64,000 nucleotides of DNA from Pseudopyrenochaeta lycopersici (lineage: Eukaryota; Ascomycota; Dothideomycetes; Pleosporales; Pseudopyrenochaetaceae). Location: assembly GCA_003313425.1 (NCBI GenBank), contig NHZP01000089.1:36435-100434 (forward strand), written 5' to 3'. The notes beneath the pieces are model-generated. The model was not told where the DNA came from, did not search any database, and saw only the letters and a program-made list of their open reading frames with translations. A program made the translations under genes and the position numbers. Positions 44,981-55,972 of the stretch are shown here, in pieces (position 1 is the first letter of the stretch; the number at the start of each line of letters is the position of its first letter).

Positions 44981-45617
44981 ATGGGAGTCGAGGAACAGCG
45001 TGAAGTCTGTATAGACGTGCTGGTGCAAGGCGTCCGGGGGGAGCGGTTCGTAGTAACAGAGGAGAAGCTGGAAGCGTTATGTTGGTATATGGACAGTGAG
45101 TGGATACTTGTCCCCTTTGTGTGTTCTCGTATAGGTTGGCCGATGCCCAACTAACGGAGTAGCAGATTTCGTATCGCGACGAATGTCGATGACTTGTTCA
45201 CTCACGCCGGATGGCAGGCAGTCATGGTGGGTTAGCGATCCTTTGAAGATTAGTAAAGACGACCAGGAACGTCGTGATCGTCTGATTAGAGCAGAAGACG
45301 GTGGGCCGTGTCCGCTGCTTTTGCTGGAGATTCATGACATATTGTCTGACGGTAGTCATTGTCGCAAGATTGCGTTTGCGAAGCTTTCCGTAGAGGCGCT
45401 GTGTGCGCTGGTGCGAGAGGTGTTGCCTTGCTTTGATCAGCAATATGGAAAGCTGGTGTACTCTTCTGACGTCGCAGAAATTCTTGGGAATGGTTTCCAT
45501 ACGATTTGGCAGAATAAGTCTTCACAGGAAGCATTGAAGAAAGTGTCTAGGGCGTGGCAGCGTTTCTGTTGGCTTCCTCGGTATCTACCGGATGGTTTCG
45601 GGCCTATGCAAGTGTAG
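44981..45617 (+). CDS. array protein, unit 0 (family unknown)
   Basis: Exons 44981-45095 and 45166-45617. Intron GTGAGT, CTAAC, AGCAG, phase 1, at the position shared by the family. Splicing is needed, because reading through stops at once. The family core includes SLTPDGRQSWW and AKLSVEALCALVREVLP. The C-terminal CxC-x5-CxxC cluster is absent. At 44902 the codon that aligns with the ATG of units 2, 9 and 11 reads ATA, so the original N-terminus is lost and ATG 44981 is the next choice. TATAAGAGGGG at 44834, initiator CACGGAGTGT just downstream. Possibly a decaying copy. Confidence 0.55.
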
Positions 45618-46098
45618 TACGTACGGAGGGTCGTCTGTGTAGTGGATGCGGCCGATGTAGTCTAATTCGTTTTCAGGAAGGCGGTAGTGTCTTTGGTAAA
45701 AGAGGGATAGTATTGATGTATAGATATACACGTTGTGTTATATTAGATAGAGGATTTCACCGTAGTAAGAGGATGTTTAATTTCGCATTTCCTTTTACTT
45801 CTTTTTTTTTGGTGTTTTTATTTTAGAACAAAAGCAGTGTATAGGTATAGTTACTGACCATAATGTACAGGGGTTACATTATTGTGAGAATAATGAAGAG
45901 GATGTGGTGCGGAGCTTGGTTAGTAAGGGTGTGGACGCCCTGGGATGGAACACCAACATCCAGAAAAAAATGGCTAAGTTCATTTTCCTTGTGGCTGACA
46001 GTCACGCAGGGTCACGTTAGCTGTGGCGCGGGGAGCGCAGACATGGGTTGTGATGGGCACGGGCCCATTCTCTCAACTTTCGAGTGCTATATATGATT

Positions 46099-46385
46099 CC
46101 TTTCACTAGAAAGTTGAGCAAGTGGTCGGCAGCCTCGTGCTGCCAGCCCTTGCAACTTTACTCTAAGCTTTGCCTATGAGTGGAACGAATAACGAAGTGT
46201 TAAACCACTTGGGGTTTAGAGGCAAAGATCCCTGTAAGCAACGCAGAGCACGGACGGTGCGGGTCAGATGACGCTGGGTTGCCCACTCTTCTCTCAATCA
46301 GTTGTCTGATTGGTCTATGGATATAACTACATGGAATGCGCATACCTCTGCTAACTAGGGACTAGTGTGTATTAGTAATGCCAAG
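46099..46385 (+). ncRNA. structured RNA element, unit 1
   Basis: Stems: GGTCGGCAGC with GCTGCCAGCC; CTTTGCC with GGCAAAG; TAAACC with GGTTTA (CC/GG instead of the usual CT/AG); GCAAC with GTTGC; CAATCAG with CTGATTG. The CACGTG block is missing. Preceded by CTATATATGA. Confidence 0.65.
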
Positions 46386-46761
46386 AGTGTGGACGGACAC
46401 TTGGACAGACAGAGATATAAGAGGGGTGGCTTCCCCCTCTCCTCCCGTTCTCTGTCTTCTTCTTCTTCTTCTTCTTCTTCTGCTACACGGAGTGCAGGTA
46501 CGTTGCTGGGACAGCTTAGGTTTAGACGAAGTCTCGTTACTGTCTCTGTTGACAGGGCCAGTGGAGTTCTGGCTGGTTTACGTTGCGGAGCATACGTTTT
46601 GTTCTTATTCTGCGGCTGTTTACGCAGATTGTATACTGTGTGTAGCGCAGTTTTTCTATTGGAAAACGTACGTTAGTATCCACGTAGGCGGTTGTGAGGG
46701 ATCACTCCCAGCGTCTGTTTCGTACCAGCGCTTCTTGTGCCCAAGGTGAACTTGGTACAGG

Positions 46762-46986
46762 ATGTCTTCATCTGGAGGTTGTGCGGGGACCGCGCATGAG
46801 GATCGTAGTGCGCTGGAAGCTGTAGACGTTTTGGAGGTGCTTGGCCAGGGAGTGGCAGCCGGGGAGACGGCGGGCAATACGGAGTATCTTGCGCTTCAGG
46901 CGGCAGAAATATTATGTTCTGCTCCTCTTGCTCCTCAATCGGCACAGCACGACGATTGCAATGGTGGTGAAGGCAGGAACAGATGA
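46762..46986 (+). pseudogene. array protein remnant, unit 1
   Basis: A 74-residue frame whose segment DVLEVLGQGVAAGETAGNTE aligns with the N-terminal exon of the unit 9 and 11 proteins (RGEPFPGTVANIEYLRRHIP). The second exon is not found in the following 400 bp, so this copy seems truncated. Its promoter is TATAAGAGGGG at about 46416. A (TTC)n microsatellite lies at 46454-46480 in the leader. Confidence 0.45.
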
Positions 46987-47667
46987 CTGTTGTATAGGGG
47001 AGTAGCGCGACCTCTTCTTTTCCAACCAAGTATTGGTGGTGGGGCAGAACAGGTTTAGAAATGTAGGCAGTGTCTCGTCACATTGTTGTTATACTAGAAG
47101 TGTATGTGCAGACTGTACACGTGACTGTAGTCTCTTACTGGGTACAGTAAGTGGAGAAAAGAAATAAGAGTAGAAGCGTAGTCTTGGTTTGACTGTGTAA
47201 GTAAAATACCCTGCGTTTTAAGGTATTTTTCGTTGCAGGTAGCATTCCTGGGACAGCACAGAAGTGTGTCTAGTATACAGGTATCTGTATCAGGCGCGAA
47301 GCAGTAGTAGAGGATGCGGAGGCAAGGGCGCGTACCCTCTTCTCTCTCCTGCGGTCTCTTGTATGTTACAGTAAAGTACATTATTATAAGTGTGTTTACC
47401 TTTTTCAAATTGCAGAAAAAAAAAAGCTAATGTCGTAATGGCAAGGGCTTTAGTACAATGAAGGAATTGTGGTGCAGAGGTCAGTTAGGAAGGGTGTGGG
47501 CACCCTTGGGATGGAACACTATTTCCCGAAGAAAAAATGCGTAAGTCCACAGGAACTGTGGCTGGGGGGGCACACTAAGTCACATGGGTGTGGCTCGGGA
47601 GAGTCAGCTGTGGCGCGAATGTTGCGCGCACGGGCCCCTCCGACAACTTTCTTGTGTATATATGATT

Positions 47668-47954
47668 CCTTTCACTAGAAAGTTGTCAAGTGGTCAGGAG
47701 CCTTGCGCTCCTTGACCCCTGACACTTTACTGTAAGCTCTGGCCGTGAGTGGAGCGAACAGCGAAGCGGTAAACTACTTGTAGTTTAGGGCAAGAGACCC
47801 CGGTAAGCAAAGCAGAGCACGGACAGTGCGGGTCATCTGACCCTGCTGTGCCGCATTTTCTTTCAATCAGGCTTCTGATTGGTGTATGGATATAACTACA
47901 TGGAATGGGCTGCCCCTGCCAACTAGGGACTAGGCCATCTTGGCAGTGCGCAAG
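47668..47954 (+). ncRNA. structured RNA element, unit 2 (reference copy)
   Basis: Order of helices, 5' to 3': (P1) upstream CAACTTTCTTGTG with CACTAGAAAGTTG across a TATATATGA box; (P2) AAGTG with CACTT closing GGTCAGGAGC/GCTCCTTGACC; (P3) GCTCTGGCC with GGGCAAGAG closing (P4) TAAACTAC/GTAGTTTA; (P5) GCAAAGCAG with CTGCTGTGC closing (P6) GCAC/GTGC and (P7) GGGTC/GACCC; (P8) GTGGG/CCCAC, absent in this copy; (P9) CAATCAG/CTGATTG; (P10) GTCTAT/ATAGAC, weak here; (P11) CTGCCAA/TTGGCAG around the invariant ACTAGGGACTAG. P2-P7, P9 and P11 are supported by paired changes between copies. No known RNA class fits. RNA ends are inferred from conservation. If TATATATGA is a TATA box, P1 could be a DNA element instead. 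Confidence 0.7.
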
Positions 47955-48053
47955 GCAGGCTGGACGTAACTGTATATAAGAGGGGAGGATATCCCCGCTC
48001 ACGGAGTGTGAATGTTTATTTTGTAAAAAATATCTTGTTTTTTCTGCGTTGCG

Positions 48054-48852
48054 ATGGAGTCGCGTACTACGGAAGATAGTGTGGCAGCGGCCGCTAGCAT
48101 AACCACTCTCCTGTCCATGGTAGATGGTTTACAGAATGGGAGTTCCTATGCAGTGTCTGTAGGGACAGAGGCGGAGCGGGCTCTTGTGAGGGATCACGTG
48201 CCTGGTAAGTGTCTTGATCTTTTTACTGTAGAAGTTAGGGCGCTCCCCAACTGACAGCGTCACAGAGCTTGTAGAGCGTGAAGTGTCTCTAACTGTCCAT
48301 GTGCCATTGTCGGGGAGACAATCTTGGTCGATTACTAAGGAGAGCGGGAAGCCTCGTCCGCAGTGTGTTTCTCAGAGACACACGGAGTGTTTAAACAATC
48401 ACAAGGAACTTAGTGCCTCGGTGGGTACCCAGCAGGCGCTTCTTGTCCTCAAGGTGGATGCACTCTACCCGGATGGGGTGCTCGAGAGCCTAGTCATGTT
48501 TGCGGAGCTCTCGTTAGAGGCGCTGGACGTGGTTGTGCAGCGCATCCTACCTCTTCTCACACTGCCGGGAGGGGGGGTGGCGGAGGCTTTTGTTGTCGTA
48601 CATCGAGTGTTCAACGCATTGGATGATGGATGGTATAGCACCAGCGTGGATTGCGGGTGCACACCAGGGAAGAGGTGTAAGCCTTGTGTGGATGGGCATC
48701 ACAGCAACCCACGGTTTCACCGGCTCTACCATTTCCGTAGTGTATGGCCGTTTGGACAAGAAGCGCCTGCTGAGTATGACCTTGAGGAGACTTATAACCG
48801 TCGGGAGATAAGTGATTGCCTTGCGCGTTATGTCGAAAGCAGGGCAGTGTAG
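48054..48852 (+). CDS. array protein, unit 2 (WWxTKESG/cysteine family)
   Basis: Exons 48054-48204 and 48266-48852. The 61-nt intron (GTAAGT..CTGAC..CACAG) restores the frame HVP-ELVEREVSLTV, which shows the intron is real. The protein is 245 residues. Its N-terminal exon ends ALVRDHVP. Then come the SWSITKESG motif, LLVLKVDALY, FAELSLEALDVVVQRILPLL and the cluster DCGCTPGKRCKPC (CxC-x5-CxxC, probably metal binding). TATATAAGAGGGG at 47973 and CACGGAGTGTG precede it. The start GCGATGG context is shared with units 9 and 11. Function unknown. No signal peptide or membrane segment. Confidence 0.7.
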
Positions 48853-49240
48853 TATGGAATGGCGTTGATATATTGTAGTCGAAGTGGTATACTATTGTCT
48901 ATATCTTTATATAGGAACAGTTGCAGGCTATAGATTTGGTAGAAAAACGTAGGAAGTACGTATTTAATTTAGTTGTGTTTTAAAATACGATTTGTGTATA
49001 TTGTACTGTGTACTAATTATGGCAAGTAGGTTTTGTATAGAAGTAGACGAAACATCGAAGCAGTTGTGGTGCGGAGCTTGGTCATTAAGGGTGTATGCGC
49101 TGGGATGGAAATTCGCAAAAATTGGCTAAGTCCAATTCCTGTGTGGCTGGAGGCGATCCCAGGTCACATGGAGATGTGGCTCGTGGTGGGCACGGGCCCA
49201 TCCTCAACTTTCTAGTGTGGCGTTTTGCCTATATATGATT

Positions 49241-49550
49241 CCTTTCACTAGAAAGTTGTCAAGTGGTCGAGGAGCCCCGTGCTCCTTGACCCCTGACACT
49301 TTACATGTAAGCAGGGCCAACGACTGGAAGGAGTAGCGAAGCGGTAGACTACTTGTAGGCTAGGGCCGCTGCACTCTTAAGTAACCCGGCGCACGGACGT
49401 AGCGCAAGATCATCTGATCTCTGGGTTACACGTGGGAGGCACTCTTGCCCCCACTCCACTCAGATTCTTCGTCTGATTGGTCTATGGCGATAGACACAGG
49501 GAGGGAGCACTTTGTTGCCTACTAGGGACTAGTTTCTCTTGGCGAAGAAT
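49241..49550 (+). ncRNA. structured RNA element, unit 3
   Basis: Stems: GGTCGAGGAGC/GCTCCTTGACC; GCAG-GGCC with GGCC-CTGC; GTAACCC with GGGTTAC; AGATC/GATCT in place of GGTC/GACC; GTGGG/CCCAC; CAGA/TCTG. The invariant CTAGGGACTAG is present. Confidence 0.65.
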
Positions 49551-49722
49551 ATTCTAGGTAGATACTTGGTTGTGACGGGTAGTCATGTATGGAGGTAGTA
49601 GTATATATAAGTAAGGCCGGTCATGGCCGACTCTTTCATTACCGACGCCCTCACGGAGGCAGGACGTTGGTGGGTTTGCCTCGAGTGTCTTTTGTGGATG
49701 CAAAGGGCTGTTGCACTAGCGT

Positions 49723-50458
49723 ATGCTTAATAGTTATAGTATGGAAACTATGAGCGCGGATGTTGCTCTTTGCATTGTTGAGCATGTAGGGACCCTCACT
49801 GAGCTTGCGTTGCTGCGACGTGTTTGTCGCGGCTGGAGGTCATCTGTTACGAAAGGGTTTAGCGCATGGGTGCGGGCACAGCGGAGCGATATGCCTTCAG
49901 AGGTCTTCTCTTTGGCGGAGCTCGCTCTTGTGAGGGATCACGTGGACAGTGAGTTAGACGGAGTTGTGCAGTGTAGCTGCGGTATTGTTGATCCCTCACG
50001 CAGTTCTTGTGTCCCATGGAGTGGTACTGGAGTGCGACGTTTCTCGGCCATGGAGAGCGTGGCGGCTTATATGGAATGGTGCGCAGAGGGCGCTGCTTTG
50101 TGGCAGTATGTGGGGTTGTAACTGCCTCTTGCGTGTAAAGCCTTCTTTACCAGCAGCAGGCGAAGGCTATCTTGTCCTGCGAAGGGTTCCTTGGCCATGT
50201 TGGAGCCATGCTCAAAGCTGTGATGTGTGTATCACTATGCTATGTACGAAGTCGTTGGATGCGTTGGTAGAGACGATTATTCCCTTCTTTTGGGAATCCC
50301 GTGGGAGAGAGGTCCCGCAGGATATCGTTCTTTGTGGGGACTGGAGGGTTACCTTTGTCTGGCGCGATAAGCTCTATCATGTGTTACATGAGGTTGTGTT
50401 TGGCTGTCTGCGTAGGCGGCATTCCTGTAGTGGTACTGTGTTATTACGTGGTACGTAG
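49723..50458 (+). CDS. array protein, unit 3, with F-box-like N-terminus
   Basis: Exons 49723-49948 and 50004-50458 (55-nt intron GTGAGT..CTCACGCAG, phase 1, frame-shifting). The N-terminal segment SADVALCIVEHVGTL, then LRRVCRGWRSSV, has the spacing and hydrophobic pattern of an F-box, the Skp1-binding domain of SCF ubiquitin ligases. The ALVRDHVD ending of exon 1 matches unit 2. Exon 2 keeps LVLRRV and KSLDALVETIIPFF but has diverged from the motif WWxTKESG. The cysteine cluster is not clear. A second ATG at 49741 is possible. TATATATAA at about 49602. Confidence 0.6.
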
Positions 50459-50813
50459 TACACTTACGACAGAGTTGTTAAGGTAATAGTATATTTGTAA
50501 ACGGTAGTTGAGGTTTGTATAGTTACTGATCTATTGTATAGGTAAACGCGGTTTTGATATACGTTGCGGTAGCAGTTGTAGTAGTAGACTGTATTGCTTT
50601 GTTCTGTCATTTTGTAATAGCAGTATTTTTTTGCAGCAGGACTGGAATTTACTAAGTCGGACACGGTGTGGCGAAAAAAGAAGTTGAGGATTGGCCTGTG
50701 CGCGATTTAGCGCAGTTCCGGAGGTACATGGTGCTCACCCAGAAGTGGGTGGGCGGGAGGTCACACTCCAGCCACAGTCAACATTTCTAGTGAGGCGCAG
50801 CCTATATATGATT

Positions 50814-51099
50814 CCTTTCACTAGAAAGTTGTCAAGTGGTCACCAGCCTCGTGCTGGAGACCCTGGACACTTTACATCTAAGCTGTGGCCTCGAGTGGAA
50901 CGAGAAGCGGACGCGTCAAGCTACTTGTAGTTTGGGGCCATTGCCCCCTGTAAGCCAACAGACGCACGGACTGTGTGAGTCAGATGACGCTGGGTTGGCA
51001 CGTGAGGAGCACCCCTGCCCTCACATCTACTAGATGTTCATAGCTATGGACACAACGGAGTGGGCGCATTATGGAATAATAGTCTTGGCGTAGGCAAAG
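50814..51099 (+). ncRNA. structured RNA element, unit 4
   Basis: Stems: GGTCACCAGC/GCTGGAGACC; GTGGCC/GGCCAT; GCCAAC/GTTGGC; GTGAGG/CCTCAC instead of GTGGG/CCCAC. The P9 hairpin is replaced as a whole by CATCT-act-AGATG. The 3' part is degenerate and CTAGGGACTAG is lost. Its first about 150 nt are the same as unit 10. Confidence 0.6.
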
Positions 51100-51177
51100 G
51101 GTAGTGTCTCTATGCCCTTTTCTTTCCGTGTGTATACTGCGGGTACATGTGGAGCATGTTATGTATGGTGACTTTGT

Positions 51178-51718
51178 GTGGAGCACAATTGTACGGTAGT
51201 ATCTTTTCATCAACTGCGTGAGCCTCTTTTGGCGGGCAGCGATCCGCCTCTGATTCCCATGGAGTGGGGGTTCAATGATAAGTGCTCGGGCGTGGCTGAT
51301 GTAGCCCTGCTTGCGGAGCAGGCAAATGGTATGTATTTGTTGCGTGCATGTGCACTGTATTTGTCAGGGCTGACTTTCTGTTGCAGCAATGGGTATGCTG
51401 CTGTTTGGTGCCAGTCCGGGTGGGCTGTTTTCCACGGTGTGGTCTCTAGTAGGGGACACAGTGTTTGCATCTATGGTTCGAGGAAACGCTCGAACCCCGC
51501 TGCTTGTATCCGCGGATGGCGGTGTGTGTTGTACATCTCCTTCTGGAAGGTATGAGATTGTGTTGTCACGCTACGGGGGTAGTCGTAGGGAAGCAGTGGA
51601 ACATCTTCTTCTTGAGTTGGAGCGTATGTTTTCGGAGAAACACAAGGGTACCTTGATTAGGGCTTCCCTAACGATGTCTGAGAATTCTGACGGCTGGATA
51701 TCGGCTGGACATGGTTAA
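51178..51718 (+). CDS. unit 4 protein, different cargo, unknown
   Basis: Exons 51178-51328 and 51387-51718. Intron GTATGT..CTGAC..TTGCAG, phase 1. ATG 51259 is an alternative start. The protein (about 160 residues) lacks WWxTKESG and the cysteine cluster. It shows LLFGASPGGLFSTVWSLVG and AVEHLLLELERMFSE. The latter may be a distant counterpart of the FAELSVEALDVLVQRILP helix, but this is weak. No TATAAGAGG box is seen, and the 3' part of the RNA element is degenerate as well. Confidence 0.4.
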
Positions 51719-52391
51719 TGTTGTGTAGTATTGTTTGGTATCTATTGAGATACTATCTTTGTTGCAGTAGAGCTATGCTGGAGGCATTGGGACGGCGTCT
51801 TAACAGGTTGTGTTTATTGAAGAAGGACTTTAGTTAATACTATCGTATTGCCAGTGTACCTACGCAACAGTACACTGCTCTCGGTAGTATGGAGGTCCAG
51901 CTGTACGTGTACGACCTTACTCAAGTAAGTGGTAGAACCCTGAATAAGCTGCTTTTATCTTGAATCGACGTAGAAGAGCGTTATTATCGTAATCGAACGC
52001 TCAAGTTGTTGACCAGTGTAGGGACTCGGTATGAACATGATGTATGTTTTTTTTGTACTCTTAGTATTGTGTATATCATTCTTATAAGTGTTGCTTATAT
52101 GCTAGAAGTGTCTTTTTATGTTTTTTAAAGTAAACATTTTATAGTGTGTAGCTTTTAACTTGTTGATATTTCGTGGCATCGTAATCTTTGATGGCGTTGG
52201 AGGTTGTTGTTTTAGTAAGGGTGTGAGCCCTTCAGATGGAACACCGTCTTCTGAAGAAAAAAAGCGTAAGTCCATTTTTGCTGTGGCTGACGGCCATGCT
52301 GAGTCAGGATGCTGTGGCTCGAGAGAGCACACATGTGGCGCAGATTGTGCGCACAGGCCTCTCCGACAACTTTCTTGTGCTATATATGATT

Positions 52392-52699
52392 CCTTTCACT
52401 AGAAAGTTGTCAAGTGGTCAGGAGCCTTGCGCTTCTGATCCTAGACACTTTACACGTATGCGTTGCCTACGACTGGAGGGAGTAGCGAAGCGTTAGGCTC
52501 CTTGGAGACTAGAGGCAAGAGCCCCTGTAAGCAGAGCAGAGCACGGACGTCGCGGGTCAGATGACGCTGCTTTGCACGTGAGGAGCACCCCTGCCCTCGC
52601 TACTCTCTCAATCAGTTGTCTGATTGGTCTATAGCTATAGACGCATGGAATGTGCATTAGGTTGCTCATTAGGGACTAGTGGTCTTGGCATGGTTCAAG
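52392..52699 (+). ncRNA. structured RNA element, unit 5
   Basis: Stems: TTGCCT/AGGCAA; GCAGAGCAG/CTGCTTTGC (nine pairs, one G-U); CAATCAG/CTGATTG; GTCTAT-agct-ATAGAC. The P2 stem GGTCAGGAGC pairs with GCTTCTGATCC using G-U pairs. Confidence 0.65.
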
Positions 52700-52766
52700 A
52701 GCTGGATGTATAAGAGGGGGGGGGGCCCTCTGCCTCATTTACGGAGTGTGTTCCAGCTCACTCTAA

Positions 52767-53636
52767 ATGACGATGGTGTCGTCAACCGGAGGGCATATTC
52801 GTACGGATTGTGATGGCCGTGTAGGTAGCGTACAGCTCGAGCTTGCTCTGTCGGGGATCGACTGCCTTGTAGAAGGCAAGTTAGGAGAATTTGTTACATG
52901 GAGTGCATCTGATTTAGATTGTTTGCGGAGCCACATGGACAGTAGGCTTTTCTCTCTGTCTATCTTTCAACAGTTGGGGGCTGCAACTGACGGAGTGGTA
53001 GTGTTGGTGAAGCAACGCGTGTCTCTTACGTTTCACCTACAGCCGGATGGCGCGCTGGAGGTATGCCTGACCAAGGAGAGCGGGCAGGCTCCTCGCCAGT
53101 GTTCTGCGCCCAATGTGTGTGGGTGTTATTTTGGAAGTTGTACTTCTGCCGATAATGCCCCGATGGCATTTCTTGTTTGGAAAGCAGACGTTGTAGGACA
53201 GTACAATCAGATGCGGAGCATGGTTGCATTTGCACGTCTTTGCTCGGAAACACTGGAGGTGTTCATCGAAAGCGTATTGCCCTGTGTGTATACACATGGG
53301 AGAGATCACGTGCAGGCGGAGGAGGTCGATACGCTCTTTGACGCACTTGATCAAGGGCGATTTTCCAGTAGCGTTGGGTGCGGGTGCAAATTGCGAGAGC
53401 ATTGTTTGTCCTGTTTGTCGTTACGTTCTAATCAGCAACGTTTCACGAGATGGGACATGTTTAGTGGGCCATTCCCATGCGGTCCAGATGGCTGGTTTTC
53501 TGGGTACAGCGATGCGGTTGGAATCGTAGAACCGTTGGCGCTTGACTGGCTTACATGCCCGTATACTGCGCTCAATTCTATCTCGCCTCTCGAGGGTGCA
53601 CTTAGTAAGTACTCTGTAGACGAGTTGCTCAGTTAA
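52767..53636 (+). CDS. array protein, unit 5
   Basis: Open throughout for 289 residues. By homology a 60-nt intron lies at 52942-53001 (GTAGGC..CTGAC..GTAG), a multiple of three, so spliced and unspliced forms both stay in frame. Motifs: LVKQRVSLTFHLQPDGALEV, CLTKESG, FARLCSETLEVFIESVLP, CGCKLREHCLSC, FSGYSDAVGIVEPL. TATAAGAGGGG at about 52711 and ACGGAGTGTG precede ATG 52767. Full-length member of the family. Confidence 0.7.
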   Translation: MTMVSSTGGHIRTDCDGRVGSVQLELALSGIDCLVEGKLGEFVTWSASDLDCLRSHMDSRLFSLSIFQQLGAATDGVVVLVKQRVSLTFHLQPDGALEVCLTKESGQAPRQCSAPNVCGCYFGSCTSADNAPMAFLVWKADVVGQYNQMRSMVAFARLCSETLEVFIESVLPCVYTHGRDHVQAEEVDTLFDALDQGRFSSSVGCGCKLREHCLSCLSLRSNQQRFTRWDMFSGPFPCGPDGWFSGYSDAVGIVEPLALDWLTCPYTALNSISPLEGALSKYSVDELLS

Positions 53637-53965
53637 GTATTGTTTAGTATGGACTATTATTGTCAAGCATGATAGGTGCACGATTTCTGTCGGACAGACT
53701 CTACATGAAACAATTAATTTGTGGTAGTAGTTGGCGGTAGCTAATTTTTGTTTTCAGGTATGGATGGTGGTTATGTACTATGGTATATAGTAAGGGTGTG
53801 AACCCTTAGGATGGAACATCAAATCTGAAGAAAAAATGCGTAAGTCCATTTTGTGTGTGGCTGACAGTCACGCAGGGTCACGTTAGCTGTGGCGCGGGGA
53901 GCGCAGACATGGGTCGTTTTTGGGCACGGGCCCATTCTCTCAACTTTCTTGTGCTATATATGATT

Positions 53966-54258
53966 CCTTTCACTAGAAAGTTGTCAAGTGGTCGAGAGCC
54001 TTGCGCTCGGGACCACGACGGCTTTACCTCTAAGCAGAGCCTGTGAGTGGAACGAATACCGAAGGGTTAAACTAGAATTAGTTTAGAGGCGCTGCCCCTT
54101 GTAAGTAACACAACGCACGGACTGTGCGTGATGATCATCGGATCATTGTGTTGCCACACTTCTCAGATTATCTATCTGATTGGTCTATGAACATAGACAG
54201 CATGGAATGGGCACCACACTGCCAACTAGGGACTAGGTGCTCTTGGCACTACACAAGG
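53966..54258 (+). ncRNA. structured RNA element, unit 6
   Basis: Stems: GCAG-GCCT with AGGC-CTGC; TAAACTA/TAGTTTA; GTAACACAA with TTGTGTTGC (nine pairs); GCAC/GTGC; GTCTAT-gaac-ATAGAC; TGCCAA/TTGGCA around ACTAGGGACTAG. Confidence 0.65.
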
Positions 54259-54419
54259 AAAGTGGGCAAAAGTCACATGGCGACATGGAGGTGCGGCATA
54301 TAATAAGAGGGGAGGGGGCTCCCCGTCCCTCTCTTTCTTATTCTCCTTTTTCCTTCTCGCGGATTGTCTTGCCGCGTGTGCATGGAGTTGCACTGGTAGG
54401 TACTGTCTTTTTGCGTAGC

Positions 54420-55174
54420 ATGAATCAGCGCTCCTCCAAGAAGGACATGCGGGACGATGCGGATGCAATGTATAGTGGATGCGATGTGGGCACCTCTAGT
54501 CGTCATGGTAATGTGTTGGCGTGGAGCGACTTGTTCCGCAAACCGTTGGATGGCAAACGTAGAGGTGTTGCCTGTCGTAGGCATGTCGGCAAGCACAACA
54601 ACACGGCTGTGTTGCCGCGGAAGGCTGGCCCCGCTAGGCGTGAGCTGCGGGAGAGACATTTGCAGGAGCACAGTGATATGATGAAGTATGTCGGCAAAGA
54701 GCCGTTTCTTTGCGACTTGGAGAAGGTAGTGATGTCTTTTGCCTCTAGTGACAGAGCAGTGGGGGCAAACTTTTCGACTGTATGGTTAGGAAAGCTAACA
54801 TGGCGATGTAGTGCACGGTGTTCACGAAGAGTGGGCGTACTGGTAGGTGCAGCCAGTATAAGCATCAAATATGCGTGGGTCCGCAAAACGAGCTGTGTTA
54901 TGTTCACTTCAAGGACGGTATGCAGGTGGAAGTGTGTATGGTTCGTGTGGTCGAACCTACCTCACACGGCGATGGTACGATTTCCAGTTTGTCGCCTGGT
55001 GCAAGGTGTTCTTTGCGACATATGTGGCTTGGAAAAGGCAAAGCCAAACGGGGTTCCCGGCACAGTAAGGATGATTTGTGTGACTGTGGTCCCTGTCACA
55101 CCCTGCGCGTGGACCGTAAGGTTGTTGCAGCGCATTTACAAACGGCGGAGGCTGTGGAAGGTGGAGCAGACTAG
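54420..55174 (+). CDS. unit 6 protein, different cargo, unknown
   Basis: Proposed exons 54420-54725 and 54812-55174. The 86-nt intron GTAGTG..CTAAC..GTAG joins SDMMKYVGKEPFLCDLEK to CTVFTKSGRTGRCSQYKHQI. The result is a basic, cysteine-containing protein (CDCGPCHTLRV near the end) of about 220 residues with no visible similarity to the usual family. Exon 1 is rich in arginine, lysine and histidine. If unspliced, the first frame runs into module B and becomes meaningless, which favours the spliced model. TATAATAAGAGGGG lies at about 54298. Confidence 0.4.
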
Positions 55175-55543
55175 ATACATCTGTATTCTTGATTTACGGT
55201 TGTTAATGTACTATAGGGACTTGCGTTTTAGGAGACGAATAGATTGTTGTTCTGTAGTCACTGTGTTCTGTGTTGTACGGAGTGTCTGGATGTACCACAT
55301 TGTGCTGCCATGGAATTTTTGTAAGGTGTTTTCCCTCAAAAGAAATTTTGTAAGGTGTTTTCCCTCAAAAGAAATTTTGGCTAAGTACGACAGAGTGTGG
55401 CGCAAAAAGAAGTTGTCAATTGCCCTGTGCGCAGTTTAGCGCGGTTCTGGAGGTACATGCCGTTCAGGCATTCCTTGGTGTGCGGGGAGGTCACTCCCCA
55501 GCCACGACAACTTTCTAGTGTGGCGTTCCGCCTATATATGATT

Positions 55544-55851
55544 CCTTTCACTAGAAAGTTGTCAAGTGGTCACCAGCCTTGCGCTGGTTACCCTTGCCAC
55601 TTTACATCGTATGCGTTGCCACGAGTGGAGCGAGTAGCGAAGCGGTAAACTACTCGTAGTTTAGGGCAAAAGCCCCTGTAAGTAAGCCAGAGCACGGACG
55701 GTGCGGGTCGTTTGACGCTGGGTTACACGTGGGAGGCACCCTTGCCCCCACTACTCTCTCAATCGATTCTTTGATTGGTGTATGGACATAGACACAGGGA
55801 CTAGGCACTCTGTTGCGCACTAGGGACTAGGTTCTCTTGGCGGCGCGCAAG
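55544..55851 (+). ncRNA. structured RNA element, unit 7
   Basis: Stems: GGTCACCAGC/GCTGGTTACC; TTGCC/GGCAA; TAAACTAC/GTAGTTTA; GTAA..CAG with CTG..TTAC; GTGGG/CCCAC; TTGCGC with GCGCAA around ACTAGGGACTAG. Confidence 0.65.
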
Positions 55852-55972
55852 ACAGAGAGGTATATATAAGAGCAACAGAGAATCTGTTGGCATGGAGTGG
55901 TTTGGAGGGAGTTCCTCCACTACGTAGGACGTAGCTGGCAGTGCCTTTTATTTACATCCGTTACGTGTGCAG

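Noticed and set aside
54237..55439. Single 400-codon ORF in unit 6
   Set aside because: It begins inside the RNA element before the promoter and ends inside module B. The second half has no protein-like features. A spliced model fits better.
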